Assembly (NCBI RefSeq): GCF_018688455.1
Contig: NZ_CP061319.1
Coordinates: 1,488,001-1,552,000, forward strand
Direction of reading: 5' to 3'
Length of the DNA stretch: 64,000 nucleotides
Source of the DNA: Polynucleobacter sp. AM-7D1
GTDB taxonomy: Bacteria; Pseudomonadota; Gammaproteobacteria; Burkholderiales; Burkholderiaceae
The position numbers were made by a program, and so were the translations under genes. Below the pieces are notes generated by a model, which searched no databases, was not told the origin of the DNA, and saw only the letters and a program-made list of their open reading frames with translations. This document shows, one piece after another, positions 35,201 through 43,737 of the stretch; position 1 is the first letter of the stretch; every line of letters begins with the position of its first letter.

Positions 35201-35276
35201 TTGGTGGCCTGGGGCGGAATCGAACCACCGACACAAGGATTTTCGACCCTCTGCTCTACCGTCCGCTATTGGCCGC
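35201..35276 (-). pseudogene. tRNA-Phe (GAA) relic with damaged 5' half
   Basis: The 3' half is tRNA-Phe-like: GGCCACCA end, T arm with GGTTCGATTCC, and a GAA anticodon context (CGAAAATCC). The 5' half is damaged. The D-stem reads GCGG where GCTC would pair with GAGC, and the 5' acceptor GGCCAAT pairs only in its first four bases. It looks like a tRNA-derived att scar, not a working tRNA. Confidence 0.7.
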
Positions 35277-35291
35277 TTTAAGCGTGGCTTG

Positions 35292-36002
35292 TTACAGCTG
35301 CGCTGTCGGTTTCAGGAAGAAATCAATTGCCAACGCAACCACTGGCGGCTCGATGCGGTGTGGGCCTTTGAATTCCAAGGAGGTTACGTCATAACCTGCG
35401 GCCTTAAGTTTGGCTACGTGAGGACGGGCACTAGTTTCAATTGGCAGCTGCTCATCTTCCAAACCGTGGGCGATGAAGATGCGGGGTGTACCATTTTGCT
35501 GAAAGACTGACATAAATCCTGCGGAAAATGCGATCACGTGGCTAACGACGTCGCCGTTGGTCACGCCTACTGAAAGCGCATAGCTGCCTCCGTCTGAAAA
35601 CCCAGCAAACCCCAGGCGGCATGGATCGATAGAAAAACGTGACGCCACTTCGTGTAATGCTTTGTCTAGCCGCTCTAGGTCTGGGCCGTTACCACCCACG
35701 ACCAAGTCCCAAGTCGGGAACTGAGACTGCGGCAGCAGAAGCAAAAAGTCATGCTGACACGCATGGTCGATCACGAATGGCAGCACCTTGTCGGCGCTGC
35801 CACCGGCGCCATGAAACATCACCAGCAGAGGAGCTGGAACTCCAGGCTGCAGGCCGTCCGGCACGATCAATACGGCATCGCGCTCGCTAGCAATACCCAG
35901 GTCGTGACGACCAGCGGGCAAGGCTTGCTTATCGGGTACAGTGCCGGATCGAAAACTAAGCCGGCCCAGCAGCGAATCTCCCAGGAAAGATGTGTCAAAC
36001 AT
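35292..36002 (-). CDS. Phospholipase/carboxylesterase-type alpha/beta hydrolase
   Basis: A 236-residue cytosolic esterase-like enzyme. Motifs: LLVMFHGAGGSADK (oxyanion side), nucleophile GFAGFSDGGSYAL, acid region HGLEDEQLP and C-terminal His in GPHRIEPP. The ATG at 36002 has GAGG six bases upstream and lies inside the end of the AAA+ gene, so translation is coupled. A longer frame to 36065 exists but has no support. Base composition is richer in G+C than the neighbouring island genes. Confidence 0.78.
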   Translation of the reverse strand: MFDTSFLGDSLLGRLSFRSGTVPDKQALPAGRHDLGIASERDAVLIVPDGLQPGVPAPLLVMFHGAGGSADKVLPFVIDHACQHDFLLLLPQSQFPTWDLVVGGNGPDLERLDKALHEVASRFSIDPCRLGFAGFSDGGSYALSVGVTNGDVVSHVIAFSAGFMSVFQQNGTPRIFIAHGLEDEQLPIETSARPHVAKLKAAGYDVTSLEFKGPHRIEPPVVALAIDFFLKPTAQL

Positions 36003-37650
36003 TGCCATCCTCGACGGTTTTACCGATGCTGCGGAAAGCCGCGCACTGAGCAAAGGCTTCCTCACTAAGCAATAAATTCCTACCCTTGCAAAACTTGAGT
36101 GTCAGTTTGAGTAACTCCTTAATATCGCGGCCACTGGCAGCTGCGTAGGTTATTACCAAGCGCTCAACTAGGTCGTCGGGCAGTTCGGTGTTGAACTGCT
36201 GCGCTAGCGATTTCCATAGTTGTTTCGCCTGCTCTTGTGTCGGTGTCTCAAACTGAATGATGGCGATGCAGCGCGACAAGACAGCGTCATCAATGTCGGC
36301 TACGCGGTTGGTAGTCATGAACAGTAAACCATTGAAGTACTCAAGGGTACGCAAAAACTCAGCGACGATGGCGTTGTGCTGCAGATCGTTATCGCGGCGG
36401 CGAATGTAGACGTCGGCCTCGTCGAGCAACAGCACCGAGTCCCAGCGCGCAGCGCGCCGCAGGATTTTCGACAGGTTGGCTTCTACTGAGCTTGCCGTCA
36501 CGCCGAGTTGACCAGAATGTACGCGGTATAGTGGTTTCTGGACAACCTCGGCATAGACCTCTGCTGTCAGCGTCTTGCCTAAGCCAGGCGCGCCTTTGCA
36601 CAGAATGGTTGTGCCGCCCGACTTACCCTCGACGATGTCCTCCATTAGGAAGTTACGATCAGCGGTCAAGATATCAATCAGCTCGCGATGAGCATGCGGC
36701 AGAACCAGCTTGTCACGCAATTCTGGCTTGTAACGATACGACTCAACATTTTGCACATGTACCCATACGCTGCGGTGGTAATCTAAGTGAAATAGGTGTA
36801 GATAGCAATGCTGGGGAATTCGTTCAAAACCCTCGCTGATACCGCTGCTGCGCCAGAAGCTTGCATCGGCCGTGGTATCAAAGTGGCGTTCCAGCAGCTC
36901 TTCGTCATTAACGCAGCGAGCCGTTGTGCCTACCTGCAGCCGCATACATTCGAGTTGTGGACGAGGCCCTTCGCTGGACATCCAGACGGCGCCAGAAACA
37001 GTAAACTGCGCACCAAACTTCGGCTGCATCTGCATGAAACGCTTTAAGTGCGTCTCGTATTCGTTTTTGAATTCCGCACATTCTTTGAAGTAACCATAAC
37101 CTGTCATCAATTCGGGAATCGTGCAATCCAGAATATCTTCAGCATAAAAGGTGATGCTGTTGGTCATGCCAGTACGCCTTAGCCTCGGATCGGTAACCGG
37201 CCCCCGTTCTGCAGCCTGCAAGGTATTAGCCAGAAGGCCGATGATGACATAAGCCGCACTATCGACAGGCTGCACAAAGCGCATGGAATGGACCAGCCAG
37301 GGCAGCAACACACCATCCTTGCCGAGCTTATAGAGCCAGCCATCTATCATGTCACGCGACAGCCAAGCGATCAGACCAGGGATCAGATGCTCCAAGCTAG
37401 GAATTTTTCGGGCAGCTGGCGCGGCGTGGATATTGTCCAGCGCCAACATTTGGAACATTAACCCACGCTCGTTGGCCGTTCGGCACAGGCTGTAGAGTGT
37501 GTTAAGTGAGGCGGCATCGAAAAGGTGGCTGGGCACCACACGTTTGCCTCGGGAAAGGCCGTACTCGCTCAGCCGCTTAGCAAGCAGTGAATCTTCATTG
37601 ATCGTTCCAAGTAGCTCATTGGCCAGGGTTTCTGGTATTTCGAATTCCAT
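35995..37650 (-). CDS. AAA+ ATPase with large uncharacterised N-terminal part
   Basis: A 551-residue ATPase. The last 200 residues form an AAA+ module: Walker A GAPGLGKT (353-360), Walker B VLLLDEAD (406-413), sensor-1 Asn448 in TTNRV and Arg460 as a possible arginine finger. The first 340 residues are unlike common bacterial AAA+ proteins; their FTVSGAVWMSSEG...HLFHLDYHRSVW run recalls the N-terminal part of some eukaryotic-type AAA proteins (tentative). Coding composition is GC-rich against its AT-rich flanks, a sign of transfer. It is coupled to the esterase gene. Confidence 0.82.
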   Translation of the reverse strand: MEFEIPETLANELLGTINEDSLLAKRLSEYGLSRGKRVVPSHLFDAASLNTLYSLCRTANERGLMFQMLALDNIHAAPAARKIPSLEHLIPGLIAWLSRDMIDGWLYKLGKDGVLLPWLVHSMRFVQPVDSAAYVIIGLLANTLQAAERGPVTDPRLRRTGMTNSITFYAEDILDCTIPELMTGYGYFKECAEFKNEYETHLKRFMQMQPKFGAQFTVSGAVWMSSEGPRPQLECMRLQVGTTARCVNDEELLERHFDTTADASFWRSSGISEGFERIPQHCYLHLFHLDYHRSVWVHVQNVESYRYKPELRDKLVLPHAHRELIDILTADRNFLMEDIVEGKSGGTTILCKGAPGLGKTLTAEVYAEVVQKPLYRVHSGQLGVTASSVEANLSKILRRAARWDSVLLLDEADVYIRRRDNDLQHNAIVAEFLRTLEYFNGLLFMTTNRVADIDDAVLSRCIAIIQFETPTQEQAKQLWKSLAQQFNTELPDDLVERLVITYAAASGRDIKELLKLTLKFCKGRNLLLSEEAFAQCAAFRSIGKTVEDGNV

Positions 37651-37844
37651 GCGCTCTTTTTACTCCATTTACTAAATCATAAAAAGCTAGGTCTGAAACA
37701 TGCTTGACTGCAGTCAATGCGAGCCAAAATAGGGTTCATTTTGGGTGCGGTGTGTGCCCGAAGATGACTTACCCCCACCCTACTCAGCTTAAGAGGTCAC
37801 AGAAAAGGATATAAGGAATTCTATCTGTCGAAATGAAACTTAAC

Positions 37845-37861
37845 CGTTACTTAAAGTAACG
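37845..37861. repeat. GTTACTT palindrome beside intact tRNA
   Basis: CGTTACTTAAAGTAACG followed by CTCAAAA, the same palindrome as at 23274, 27587, 27881 and 31978. It lies about 40 bases past the tRNA 3' end. Confidence 0.75.
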
Positions 37862-37866
37862 CTCAA

Positions 37867-37893
37867 AAAAATACCGACCCGAAGGTTGGTATT
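37867..37893 (-). terminator. tRNA terminator with C(UUCG)G loop
   Basis: Leftward stem AATACCAACC-TTCG-GGTCGGTATT followed by TTTTT, 9 bases past the tRNA CCA end. Confidence 0.8.
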
Positions 37894-37901
37894 TTCATTT
37901 C

Positions 37902-37978
37902 TGGTGGGCCCACCAGGACTTGAACCTGGGACCAAAGGATTATGAGTCCTCTGCTCTAACCAACTGAGCTATGGGCCC
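37902..37978 (-). tRNA. tRNA with anticodon CAU (Met or lysidine-type Ile2)
   Basis: A complete 77-base cloverleaf with encoded CCA. Acceptor GGGCCCA pairs with TGGGCCC; D arm AGCTCAGTTGGTTAGAGC; anticodon loop CTCATAA; T arm with GGTTCAAGTCC. CAU anticodons occur in initiator and elongator tRNA-Met and in tRNA-Ile2. The GACTCATAATC arm with strong G-C neighbours resembles Ile2-type tRNAs, but the identity is not certain from sequence alone. It is the anchor of the island region. Confidence 0.93.
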
Positions 37979-38040
37979 GTTAATCTTTACATGCTGTTTT
38001 GCACTACTTAACTACTTCAAAACCACACTAAAACCGCATT

Positions 38041-38090
38041 TACTACACACCATGAAAAATGCCTTGGTGTGTAAGCGGTGTGTAGTGAAT
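38041..38090. repeat. GTGTGTA motifs with inverted repeat between tRNA copies
   Basis: ACTACACACC (38043-38052) pairs with GGTGTGTAGT (38078-38087), and GGTGTGTAAGC lies between. Similar GGTGTGT(A/G)AG text occurs at 27740 and 32134. These could be arm-type integrase sites. The rest of 37651-38318 holds only the palindrome, the terminator, the tRNA, its half copy and the VapB operator. Confidence 0.5.
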
Positions 38091-38164
38091 TTACACCGCC
38101 TAATTCACCACTAACCTCTTGAATCTATTGAGGTCTTTGTTACAAGACCCCTAGGGCTTCTTTC

Positions 38165-38203
38165 TTATGAGTCCTCTGCTCTAACCAACTGAGCTATGGG
38201 CCC
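38165..38203 (-). pseudogene. Perfect copy of the tRNA 5' half (39 bp)
   Basis: Identical over 39 bases to 37940-37978 of the intact tRNA: 5' end, D arm, and anticodon up to the loop. It stops at TTATGAG and is preceded by unrelated CCTAGGGCTTCTTTC. The copy lies 186 bases upstream of the tRNA, which suggests that an element carrying or displacing the 5' half recombined at the anticodon loop. Confidence 0.85.
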
Positions 38204-38274
38204 TATACCTTCATTGTAATTGAAGGGTCAGTCTAACCTCATATCTAAGGGGTGGAATTGCGTTTACATCACGG

Positions 38275-38304
38275 TTAGATATACATTATTATATGTATAT
38301 CTAA
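38275..38304. promoter_or_regulatory. Operator of the VapBC-type pair
   Basis: Perfect 12-bp inverted repeat TTAGATATACAT / ATGTATATCTAA around a 6-bp spacer. It ends within the AAAGGAG ribosome-site stretch of the antitoxin gene. Autoregulation by the AbrB-type antitoxin/toxin complex is the expected use. Confidence 0.75.
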
Positions 38305-38318
38305 AGGAGCCATTGATC

Positions 38319-38549
38319 ATGATCGTTTCCAAATGGGGCAATAGCCTAGCTATTCGACTGCCTTCCCAAGTGGTGGATTATTTGAAACTTAAAGAAGGTG
38401 ATGACATTGAGGTTCATGTCACCGATAAAAAGCATTTTCAAATTAAGAAGAAACCATCTCTGCAAGAGAGGATTGAGGGTCTGAGAAAATTCCGTGGGCG
38501 TATGCCTGCTGATTTTCACTTTGATAGATCCGAACTGAATGAACGCTAA
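38319..38549 (+). CDS. AbrB/MazE-type antitoxin (VapB-like)
   Basis: A 76-residue antitoxin: an N-terminal swapped-hairpin AbrB domain (MIVSKWGNSLAIRLPSQVVD, LKLKEGDDIEV) and a basic then charged C-terminal tail (LQERIEGLRKFRGRMPADF) that would bind the toxin. The ATG at 38319 with AAAGGAG is chosen over an open frame extending to 38220. The toxin gene overlaps its last 11 bases. It should bind the upstream inverted repeat. Confidence 0.88.
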   Translation: MIVSKWGNSLAIRLPSQVVDYLKLKEGDDIEVHVTDKKHFQIKKKPSLQERIEGLRKFRGRMPADFHFDRSELNER

Positions 38550-38943
38550 GAAAATATTTTTTGATACAAATACCCTGCTTTACCTGCTGTCATCGGATAA
38601 CAAAAAAGCGGATTGGGTAAGCAAAAATCTACAACAGCACAATGTGATTAGCGTTCAAGTGCTAAATGAATTTACTTCGGCCAGCCTCAGAAAAATTAAA
38701 ATATCCAACACTGAGCTAGATGAGTTTTTAGATTTATTTACATCGACATTTCAGGTGAGATCTCTAGATATGGATACCTTCGAGACCGGACTAATGGTTT
38801 CTAGACGATATGGGTATCAACACTATGATTCAATGATTATTGCTGCAGCATTGCAAGCTGGTTGCGAAAGGCTCTACTCAGAGGATATGCAGCACCGACA
38901 GGTAATCGATAAAAGACTACAAATCGTGAACCCTTTTGTGTAA
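38539..38943 (+). CDS. PIN-domain toxin (VapC-like)
   Basis: A 134-residue PIN-domain ribonuclease. Acidic active-site residues are in FFDTNTLLYLL, VLNEFTS, HYDSMIIAAAL and LYSEDMQ, all intact, so an active Mg-dependent RNase is likely. The target RNA is unknown. Overlap with the antitoxin gene guarantees coupled translation. It sits between the tRNA-associated scar and rpoD, convergent with rpoD. Confidence 0.9.
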   Translation: MNAKKIFFDTNTLLYLLSSDNKKADWVSKNLQQHNVISVQVLNEFTSASLRKIKISNTELDEFLDLFTSTFQVRSLDMDTFETGLMVSRRYGYQHYDSMIIAAALQAGCERLYSEDMQHRQVIDKRLQIVNPFV

Positions 38944-38971
38944 AGGATTCACGATATTAGGCGTTGCAAAA

Positions 38972-41515
38972 TCAATCTTCTTCGAGGAAGGTCTTGAGTT
39001 TGTCGCTGCGGCTTGGATGACGCATCTTTCTCAAGGCCTTGGCTTCAATCTGGCGAATACGCTCACGCGTCACGTCAAACTGTTTACCAACTTCTTCAAG
39101 AGTATGGTCTGTGCTCATCTCAACACCAAAGCGCATACGCAATACTTTTGCTTCACGTGGTGTTAATGAATCCAATACATCCTTAACCACATCACGCATA
39201 GAGTCATGCAATGCTGCTTCAGCCGGAGCTAATGTATTGCCATCCTCAATAAAGTCACCCAAATGAGAATCTTCATCGTCACCAATTGGTGTTTCCATGG
39301 AGATTGGCTCTTTGGCAATCTTCATAATCTTGCGAATCTTGTCCTCAGGAATTTCCATCTTGAGAGCCAAGGTTGCAGCATCTGGCTCATGACCAGTTTC
39401 TTGTAAGATCTGACGGCTAATACGGTTCATCTTGTTGATTGTCTCAATCATATGAACTGGGATACGGATCGTACGAGCTTGGTCAGCGATCGAACGAGTA
39501 ATCGCCTGACGGATCCACCAAGTTGCATAAGTAGAGAACTTATAACCACGACGGTATTCAAACTTATCTACCGCCTTCATCAAACCGATATTGCCTTCCT
39601 GAATCAAATCCAAGAACTGCAAACCACGGTTGGTGTATTTCTTAGCAATCGAGATAACCAAGCGTAAGTTGGCTACAGTCATTTCACGCTTCGCTTCACG
39701 TGCACGCTTTTCGCCGGCGATCATTTGCTTGTTCACTTCTTTTAATTCTGGAAGTGGCAATACAACACGAGTCTGAATATCAATTAACTTCTGTTGAAGC
39801 TCCTGAATCGCTGGAACGTTTCGCTGCAGCAATGCTGTGTATGGTTTGTTTTCTTTGAGTAGCTTATTAACCCACTCTAAGTTCATTGACATCTTCGGGA
39901 AGTCTTTTAATACATCACCACGATTGACGCCAACCTTATCTACTAACAAACTCACAATACCGCGCTCGAGTTTCCAAACTTGGTCTACTTGTGAACGCAT
40001 GGTGTCGCACAACTTCTCAACACTCTTGGCAGTTAAACGGAAACCAAGCAACTCACCGCGAATAGCTTCTTGCGCCTTGATGTAGGCCGGGCAGTTATAA
40101 CCCTCTTTATCAAAAGCACGACGCATCTTGTCGGCTTGGGTGCGAACAATTGCAAACTTCTCTAACGAAATTTGTTTCAATTCTTCCAATTGCTTAGCGT
40201 TAGCTGTAGCTGCACCGCCGCCACCGCCACCACCTTCATCATCGCCACCATCCTCATCACCTTCTTCAGCATCTGGGTCAACTTCTGGCTCTTCTGGTCC
40301 AAGCTTGATATCTTCAGCATTAGGATCAACCAATCCATCAACGAACTGATCAATCTCCATCTCGCCACTAGCAATCTTGTCTACGTTCACCAAGATCTCG
40401 CCGATTGTGACTGGACAAGCAGCCAATGCCATCACCATGTCTTTTAGACCGGCCTCAATCTTTTTCGCGATGACGATCTCGCCTTCACGGGTCAAGAGGT
40501 CAACGGTACCCATTTCGCGCATATACATGCGCACTGGATCGGTTGTACGCCCGAACTCTGAATCAACAGTAGCTAAAGCAGCTTCCGCCTCTTCCTCCGC
40601 TTCTTCCTCAGAAGTGGTTGCTGAAGCGTTCTCATTTAAGAGCAGTGTCTCAGCATCTGGAGCCTGCTCATAAACAGTAATGTTGATATCGTTTAATAAG
40701 CTGATCAGAGTTTCTAATGCATCAGCATCAGACAATTCATCTGACATTACGTCATTCATTTCGCCATGAGTTAAATAACCCTTGGACTTACCCATCTTGA
40801 TCAATGTCTTCAGGCGGGTACGACGAAGTTCTTGTTGCTCTTCAGAGCCCAGTTGTTGTGCTGCGAATTCTTTTAAGAGAGCCTTCTCTTTTGCTTTTCG
40901 CTCACGCGCCTTTTGGCGATCAGTCAGTACTGGCTCAGCACCTTCTGCAGGCGCATCCGCTTTTGGCTTGCGCCCTTTTTTAACTTCCTCAGTTACTACT
41001 ACCTCAACTTCAATGTCCTTGGCTTTTTTACCCTTAGCTTCTTTAACTTCTTTTGCTGGCTTCACTGCCTTTACCGCCTCAACTTTAGGGGCAGCAGCTT
41101 TACCTTTTTTTGGCGCCTCAACTTTTGCTGGAGCTTTTACAGGTGTCTTAGCAACAGGTTTTGCTGGCGCCTTGCTTGGCTTAGCTGCGGCTTTTGCAGG
41201 AGCCTTTACTGGTTTCGCAGGTGCTTTGGCCACTGGCTTAACTGGAGCCTTGGCTTTCGGTGCTGGCTTGACAGCCTTAGCGGGAGCTTTCACGGGTTTA
41301 GCAGGTGCTTTTGCTACCGGCTTAGCTGGAGCCTTCGCTTTCGGTGCTGGTTTTGCTGGTGCTTTAACTGGCTTAGCTACCACTTTGACTGGCTTGGCAG
41401 GTGCCTTTGCTTTGGCAACTGGTTTAGCCGGAGTCTTAGCTTTTGCTGCTGGCTTAGCTGCTACCTTCGCTGGCTTGGCAGCTGGTTTAGCTGGTTTTTT
41501 CTTAATGTTTGGCAT
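38972..41515 (-). CDS. rpoD: RNA polymerase primary sigma factor RpoD
   Basis: Housekeeping sigma-70, 847 residues, well above the roughly 610 of E. coli. Residues 1 to about 190 are a Lys/Ala/Pro-rich repeat region ([13 protein letters not shown]) like histone H1 tails. Region 1.1 follows, then an acidic and Gly-rich stretch in the non-conserved region ([18 protein letters not shown]). Core regions are intact: [37 protein letters not shown] and the C-terminal [19 protein letters not shown] for -35 recognition. Last gene of the rpsU-yqeY-dnaG-rpoD set. Confidence 0.97.
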   Translation of the reverse strand: MPNIKKKPAKPAAKPAKVAAKPAAKAKTPAKPVAKAKAPAKPVKVVAKPVKAPAKPAPKAKAPAKPVAKAPAKPVKAPAKAVKPAPKAKAPVKPVAKAPAKPVKAPAKAAAKPSKAPAKPVAKTPVKAPAKVEAPKKGKAAAPKVEAVKAVKPAKEVKEAKGKKAKDIEVEVVVTEEVKKGRKPKADAPAEGAEPVLTDRQKARERKAKEKALLKEFAAQQLGSEEQQELRRTRLKTLIKMGKSKGYLTHGEMNDVMSDELSDADALETLISLLNDINITVYEQAPDAETLLLNENASATTSEEEAEEEAEAALATVDSEFGRTTDPVRMYMREMGTVDLLTREGEIVIAKKIEAGLKDMVMALAACPVTIGEILVNVDKIASGEMEIDQFVDGLVDPNAEDIKLGPEEPEVDPDAEEGDEDGGDDEGGGGGGGAATANAKQLEELKQISLEKFAIVRTQADKMRRAFDKEGYNCPAYIKAQEAIRGELLGFRLTAKSVEKLCDTMRSQVDQVWKLERGIVSLLVDKVGVNRGDVLKDFPKMSMNLEWVNKLLKENKPYTALLQRNVPAIQELQQKLIDIQTRVVLPLPELKEVNKQMIAGEKRAREAKREMTVANLRLVISIAKKYTNRGLQFLDLIQEGNIGLMKAVDKFEYRRGYKFSTYATWWIRQAITRSIADQARTIRIPVHMIETINKMNRISRQILQETGHEPDAATLALKMEIPEDKIRKIMKIAKEPISMETPIGDDEDSHLGDFIEDGNTLAPAEAALHDSMRDVVKDVLDSLTPREAKVLRMRFGVEMSTDHTLEEVGKQFDVTRERIRQIEAKALRKMRHPSRSDKLKTFLEED

Positions 41516-41712
41516 TTATTAGCACTTACTCACGTTACTGATGATTGATCTCGACTGCTTAAAAACAGTCTCGCTGTCCACTTGCCCCAAATTTCTTCAA
41601 AATAAAGCGCAAGTGGCTGAATTAAATCGGTTTTTTTCTGGGAATAGAGGATTATAGTCGATTGTGACTTTTTTACCCTCAATAAGAGTAAAAATTTGGG
41701 GGTAATTTCGGG

Positions 41713-41735
41713 TTTTCTGAGCTTAAATCAGAAAA
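41713..41735. other. Hairpin between dnaG and rpoD
   Basis: Arms TTTTCTGA (41713-41720) and TCAGAAAA (41728-41735) lie just past the dnaG stop, in the 223-base gap before rpoD. There is no T-run on the leftward strand, so an RNA-processing or stability element is as likely as a terminator. Confidence 0.4.
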
Positions 41736-41738
41736 TTC

Positions 41739-43688
41739 TTAGGAGAACTTCAATCTTTCGCCCAACTCGCGATATCGAGCCCGATCTTGCTCAGTAGCAG
41801 TGCTGCCAGCAATCTTTTGAGCGATTTCCGTCATTTCTGATTTGAGGTGGGTAAGCTCAAGCTTTTTGAACGCTCCTTCGAGATCCGCAACCGCTCCTTC
41901 GAGATCCAAATCTGAGCCCATTACCCGCTTTCTCAATACCTCGTAGAGCGGGGCTAACTCACTTCGGGATAATTGCTCCTGAAATAAAGCGAATGCGCCA
42001 GCACCTACTACGGGTGGCTTGCCATTCTCGCCAGGAATCAACTCAATCTGGTCGCATTGAGCCAATAAATCCTTCATAAGCTCCAATGCTTTTGCTGAAC
42101 GCAATTCTGAGGCCTGCAAAGCCAGAGCCCTCTTGTTGGCATCTAAGGCTTTTCCCAAATGTGGGAACTGAATCAAAACGCGCAACATCTGCTCTGCTAA
42201 ATCCGTAGGGGCTTGAGGAGGTGGAATATTTTGTATTGGGGCTCTTTTTGCTGAACCTTTAGATGCTTGCCAAGGTGCGCCTTGTGTCCTGTTGCCACTA
42301 TTGGATTGCACAAAGTTTGGTGCGCGTTGATTCGTTGTTGCATAAGTACCTTGCTGCACTGGTGCAGGCGCAACCGTCAATCCACAGAAAGACTCCAACT
42401 CAGCGGCTGTTGAATTTGTTCGAATGGCTAACTCGCGCAAAATTTGTGTACGTAGCGCAATTGGAGGCATCGATAGCAACAAAGGCTTTGCAGCATGGTG
42501 GGTTTGCGCCCTACCCTCAGGCGTTGTCAACTCATGGTCTTGACTTGCAATTTTGAAGAAGAAGCTCGAAATCGACATGGCTTCTTTAATGATCTTTTCA
42601 AAGGCAGGCGCACCATAGGCGCGGACATAACTGTCAGGATCATGCTCCGTCGGTAAAAATAAGAAACGAATCTCTTTGTCATCAGACATCAATGGCAGAC
42701 ATGCTTCCAATGCGCGCTGTGCAGCACGCTGACCAGCAGAGTCGCCATCAAATGAAAACACAACGCGATCAGTTTGACGTAACAACATGCGCACGTGATT
42801 AGCAGTACAGGCCGTGCCTAATGTCGCCACTGCATTAGGGAAGCCCAACTGCGCCAGCGCCACGACATCCATGTAGCCCTCGCATACAAGAACATATTCT
42901 TGAGAGCGGATGGCTTGCCTTGCTTCAAATAATCCATAGAGCGTATTACCTTTAGAGAACAAAGGCGTCTCTGGAGAATTTAAATACTTCGGCTCACCTT
43001 GATCCAAGATTCGCCCACCAAAGCCAATGGTCTGACCTTTGGGATTACGAATCGGGAACATGATGCGATCACGGAAGCGATCATAGCGTTTAGCTGTTTG
43101 CTTATTTTCCGTCTGCTCACTCTGAATAAGCAAGCCACCCTCAAGTAAAGTCTTCGCCACTTCATCATTGGCATAGGTACCAAAGACTGCCTCAAGCCCT
43201 TGCCAACCATCTGGCGCATAACCCAAGGCATAACGTTTAGCAATCTCACCAGTAAGACCGCGCCCCTTGAGATACTCGACTGCACGTGGTGCCACTTTGA
43301 GTTGTTGGCGATACCAATCAGCAGCTGCGCTCATAACCTCACTTAATGCCATGGTCTGCTGTTGGCGTGCAACATCATTCGCTGTGCGCTCCTCACGCGG
43401 GACATCTAATCCTGCAGAACGCGCTAAGTCTTCAATGGCATCTACATAGCCAAGACCGGAATACTCCATGAGAAAACTAATGGCAGAGCCATGAGCTCCA
43501 CAACCAAAGCAGTGATAGAACTGCTTGGTAGGTGATACAGAAAAAGAAGGAGATTTCTCAGAATGAAAGGGACACAAACCTTGATAGTTCGCGCCCGCTT
43601 TTTTTAACTTCACGTGCTGCCCAACCACATCCACGATGTCGACCCGATTCAATAAATCGGCAATGAAGGATTGGGGTATCAGAGCCAT
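41739..43688 (-). CDS. dnaG: DNA primase DnaG
   Basis: A 649-residue primase. The N-terminal zinc ribbon has Cys39, His42, Cys60 and Cys63 (CPFH...CFGC). The catalytic TOPRIM core shows LVCEGYMDVVALAQLGFPNA with the acidic Glu and later FSFDGDSAGQRAA. A low-complexity Gln/Asn/Pro linker (about 445-500) leads to the C-terminal helicase-binding domain. Part of the macromolecular synthesis block between yqeY and rpoD, as usual in betaproteobacteria. Confidence 0.97.
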   Translation of the reverse strand: MALIPQSFIADLLNRVDIVDVVGQHVKLKKAGANYQGLCPFHSEKSPSFSVSPTKQFYHCFGCGAHGSAISFLMEYSGLGYVDAIEDLARSAGLDVPREERTANDVARQQQTMALSEVMSAAADWYRQQLKVAPRAVEYLKGRGLTGEIAKRYALGYAPDGWQGLEAVFGTYANDEVAKTLLEGGLLIQSEQTENKQTAKRYDRFRDRIMFPIRNPKGQTIGFGGRILDQGEPKYLNSPETPLFSKGNTLYGLFEARQAIRSQEYVLVCEGYMDVVALAQLGFPNAVATLGTACTANHVRMLLRQTDRVVFSFDGDSAGQRAAQRALEACLPLMSDDKEIRFLFLPTEHDPDSYVRAYGAPAFEKIIKEAMSISSFFFKIASQDHELTTPEGRAQTHHAAKPLLLSMPPIALRTQILRELAIRTNSTAAELESFCGLTVAPAPVQQGTYATTNQRAPNFVQSNSGNRTQGAPWQASKGSAKRAPIQNIPPPQAPTDLAEQMLRVLIQFPHLGKALDANKRALALQASELRSAKALELMKDLLAQCDQIELIPGENGKPPVVGAGAFALFQEQLSRSELAPLYEVLRKRVMGSDLDLEGAVADLEGAFKKLELTHLKSEMTEIAQKIAGSTATEQDRARYRELGERLKFS

Positions 43689-43737
43689 CAGTAGTGGGTG
43701 AGGCTTTTAAAGTATTTAGTCTTAACTTATCTTCAAC

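Noticed and set aside
35201..35276. Functional tRNA-Phe
   Set aside because: D stem and part of the acceptor do not pair.
38165..38203. Second functional tRNA
   Set aside because: Only the 5' half is present; there is no T arm or 3' acceptor strand.
23181..38203. Integrase, transposase or phage genes in the island region
   Set aside because: Looked for and not found; every sizeable frame has another assignment.
40782..41548. Long open frames opposite the rpoD N-terminus
   Set aside because: They mirror the low-complexity Lys/Ala/Pro codons of rpoD on the other strand and have no ribosome site or family features.
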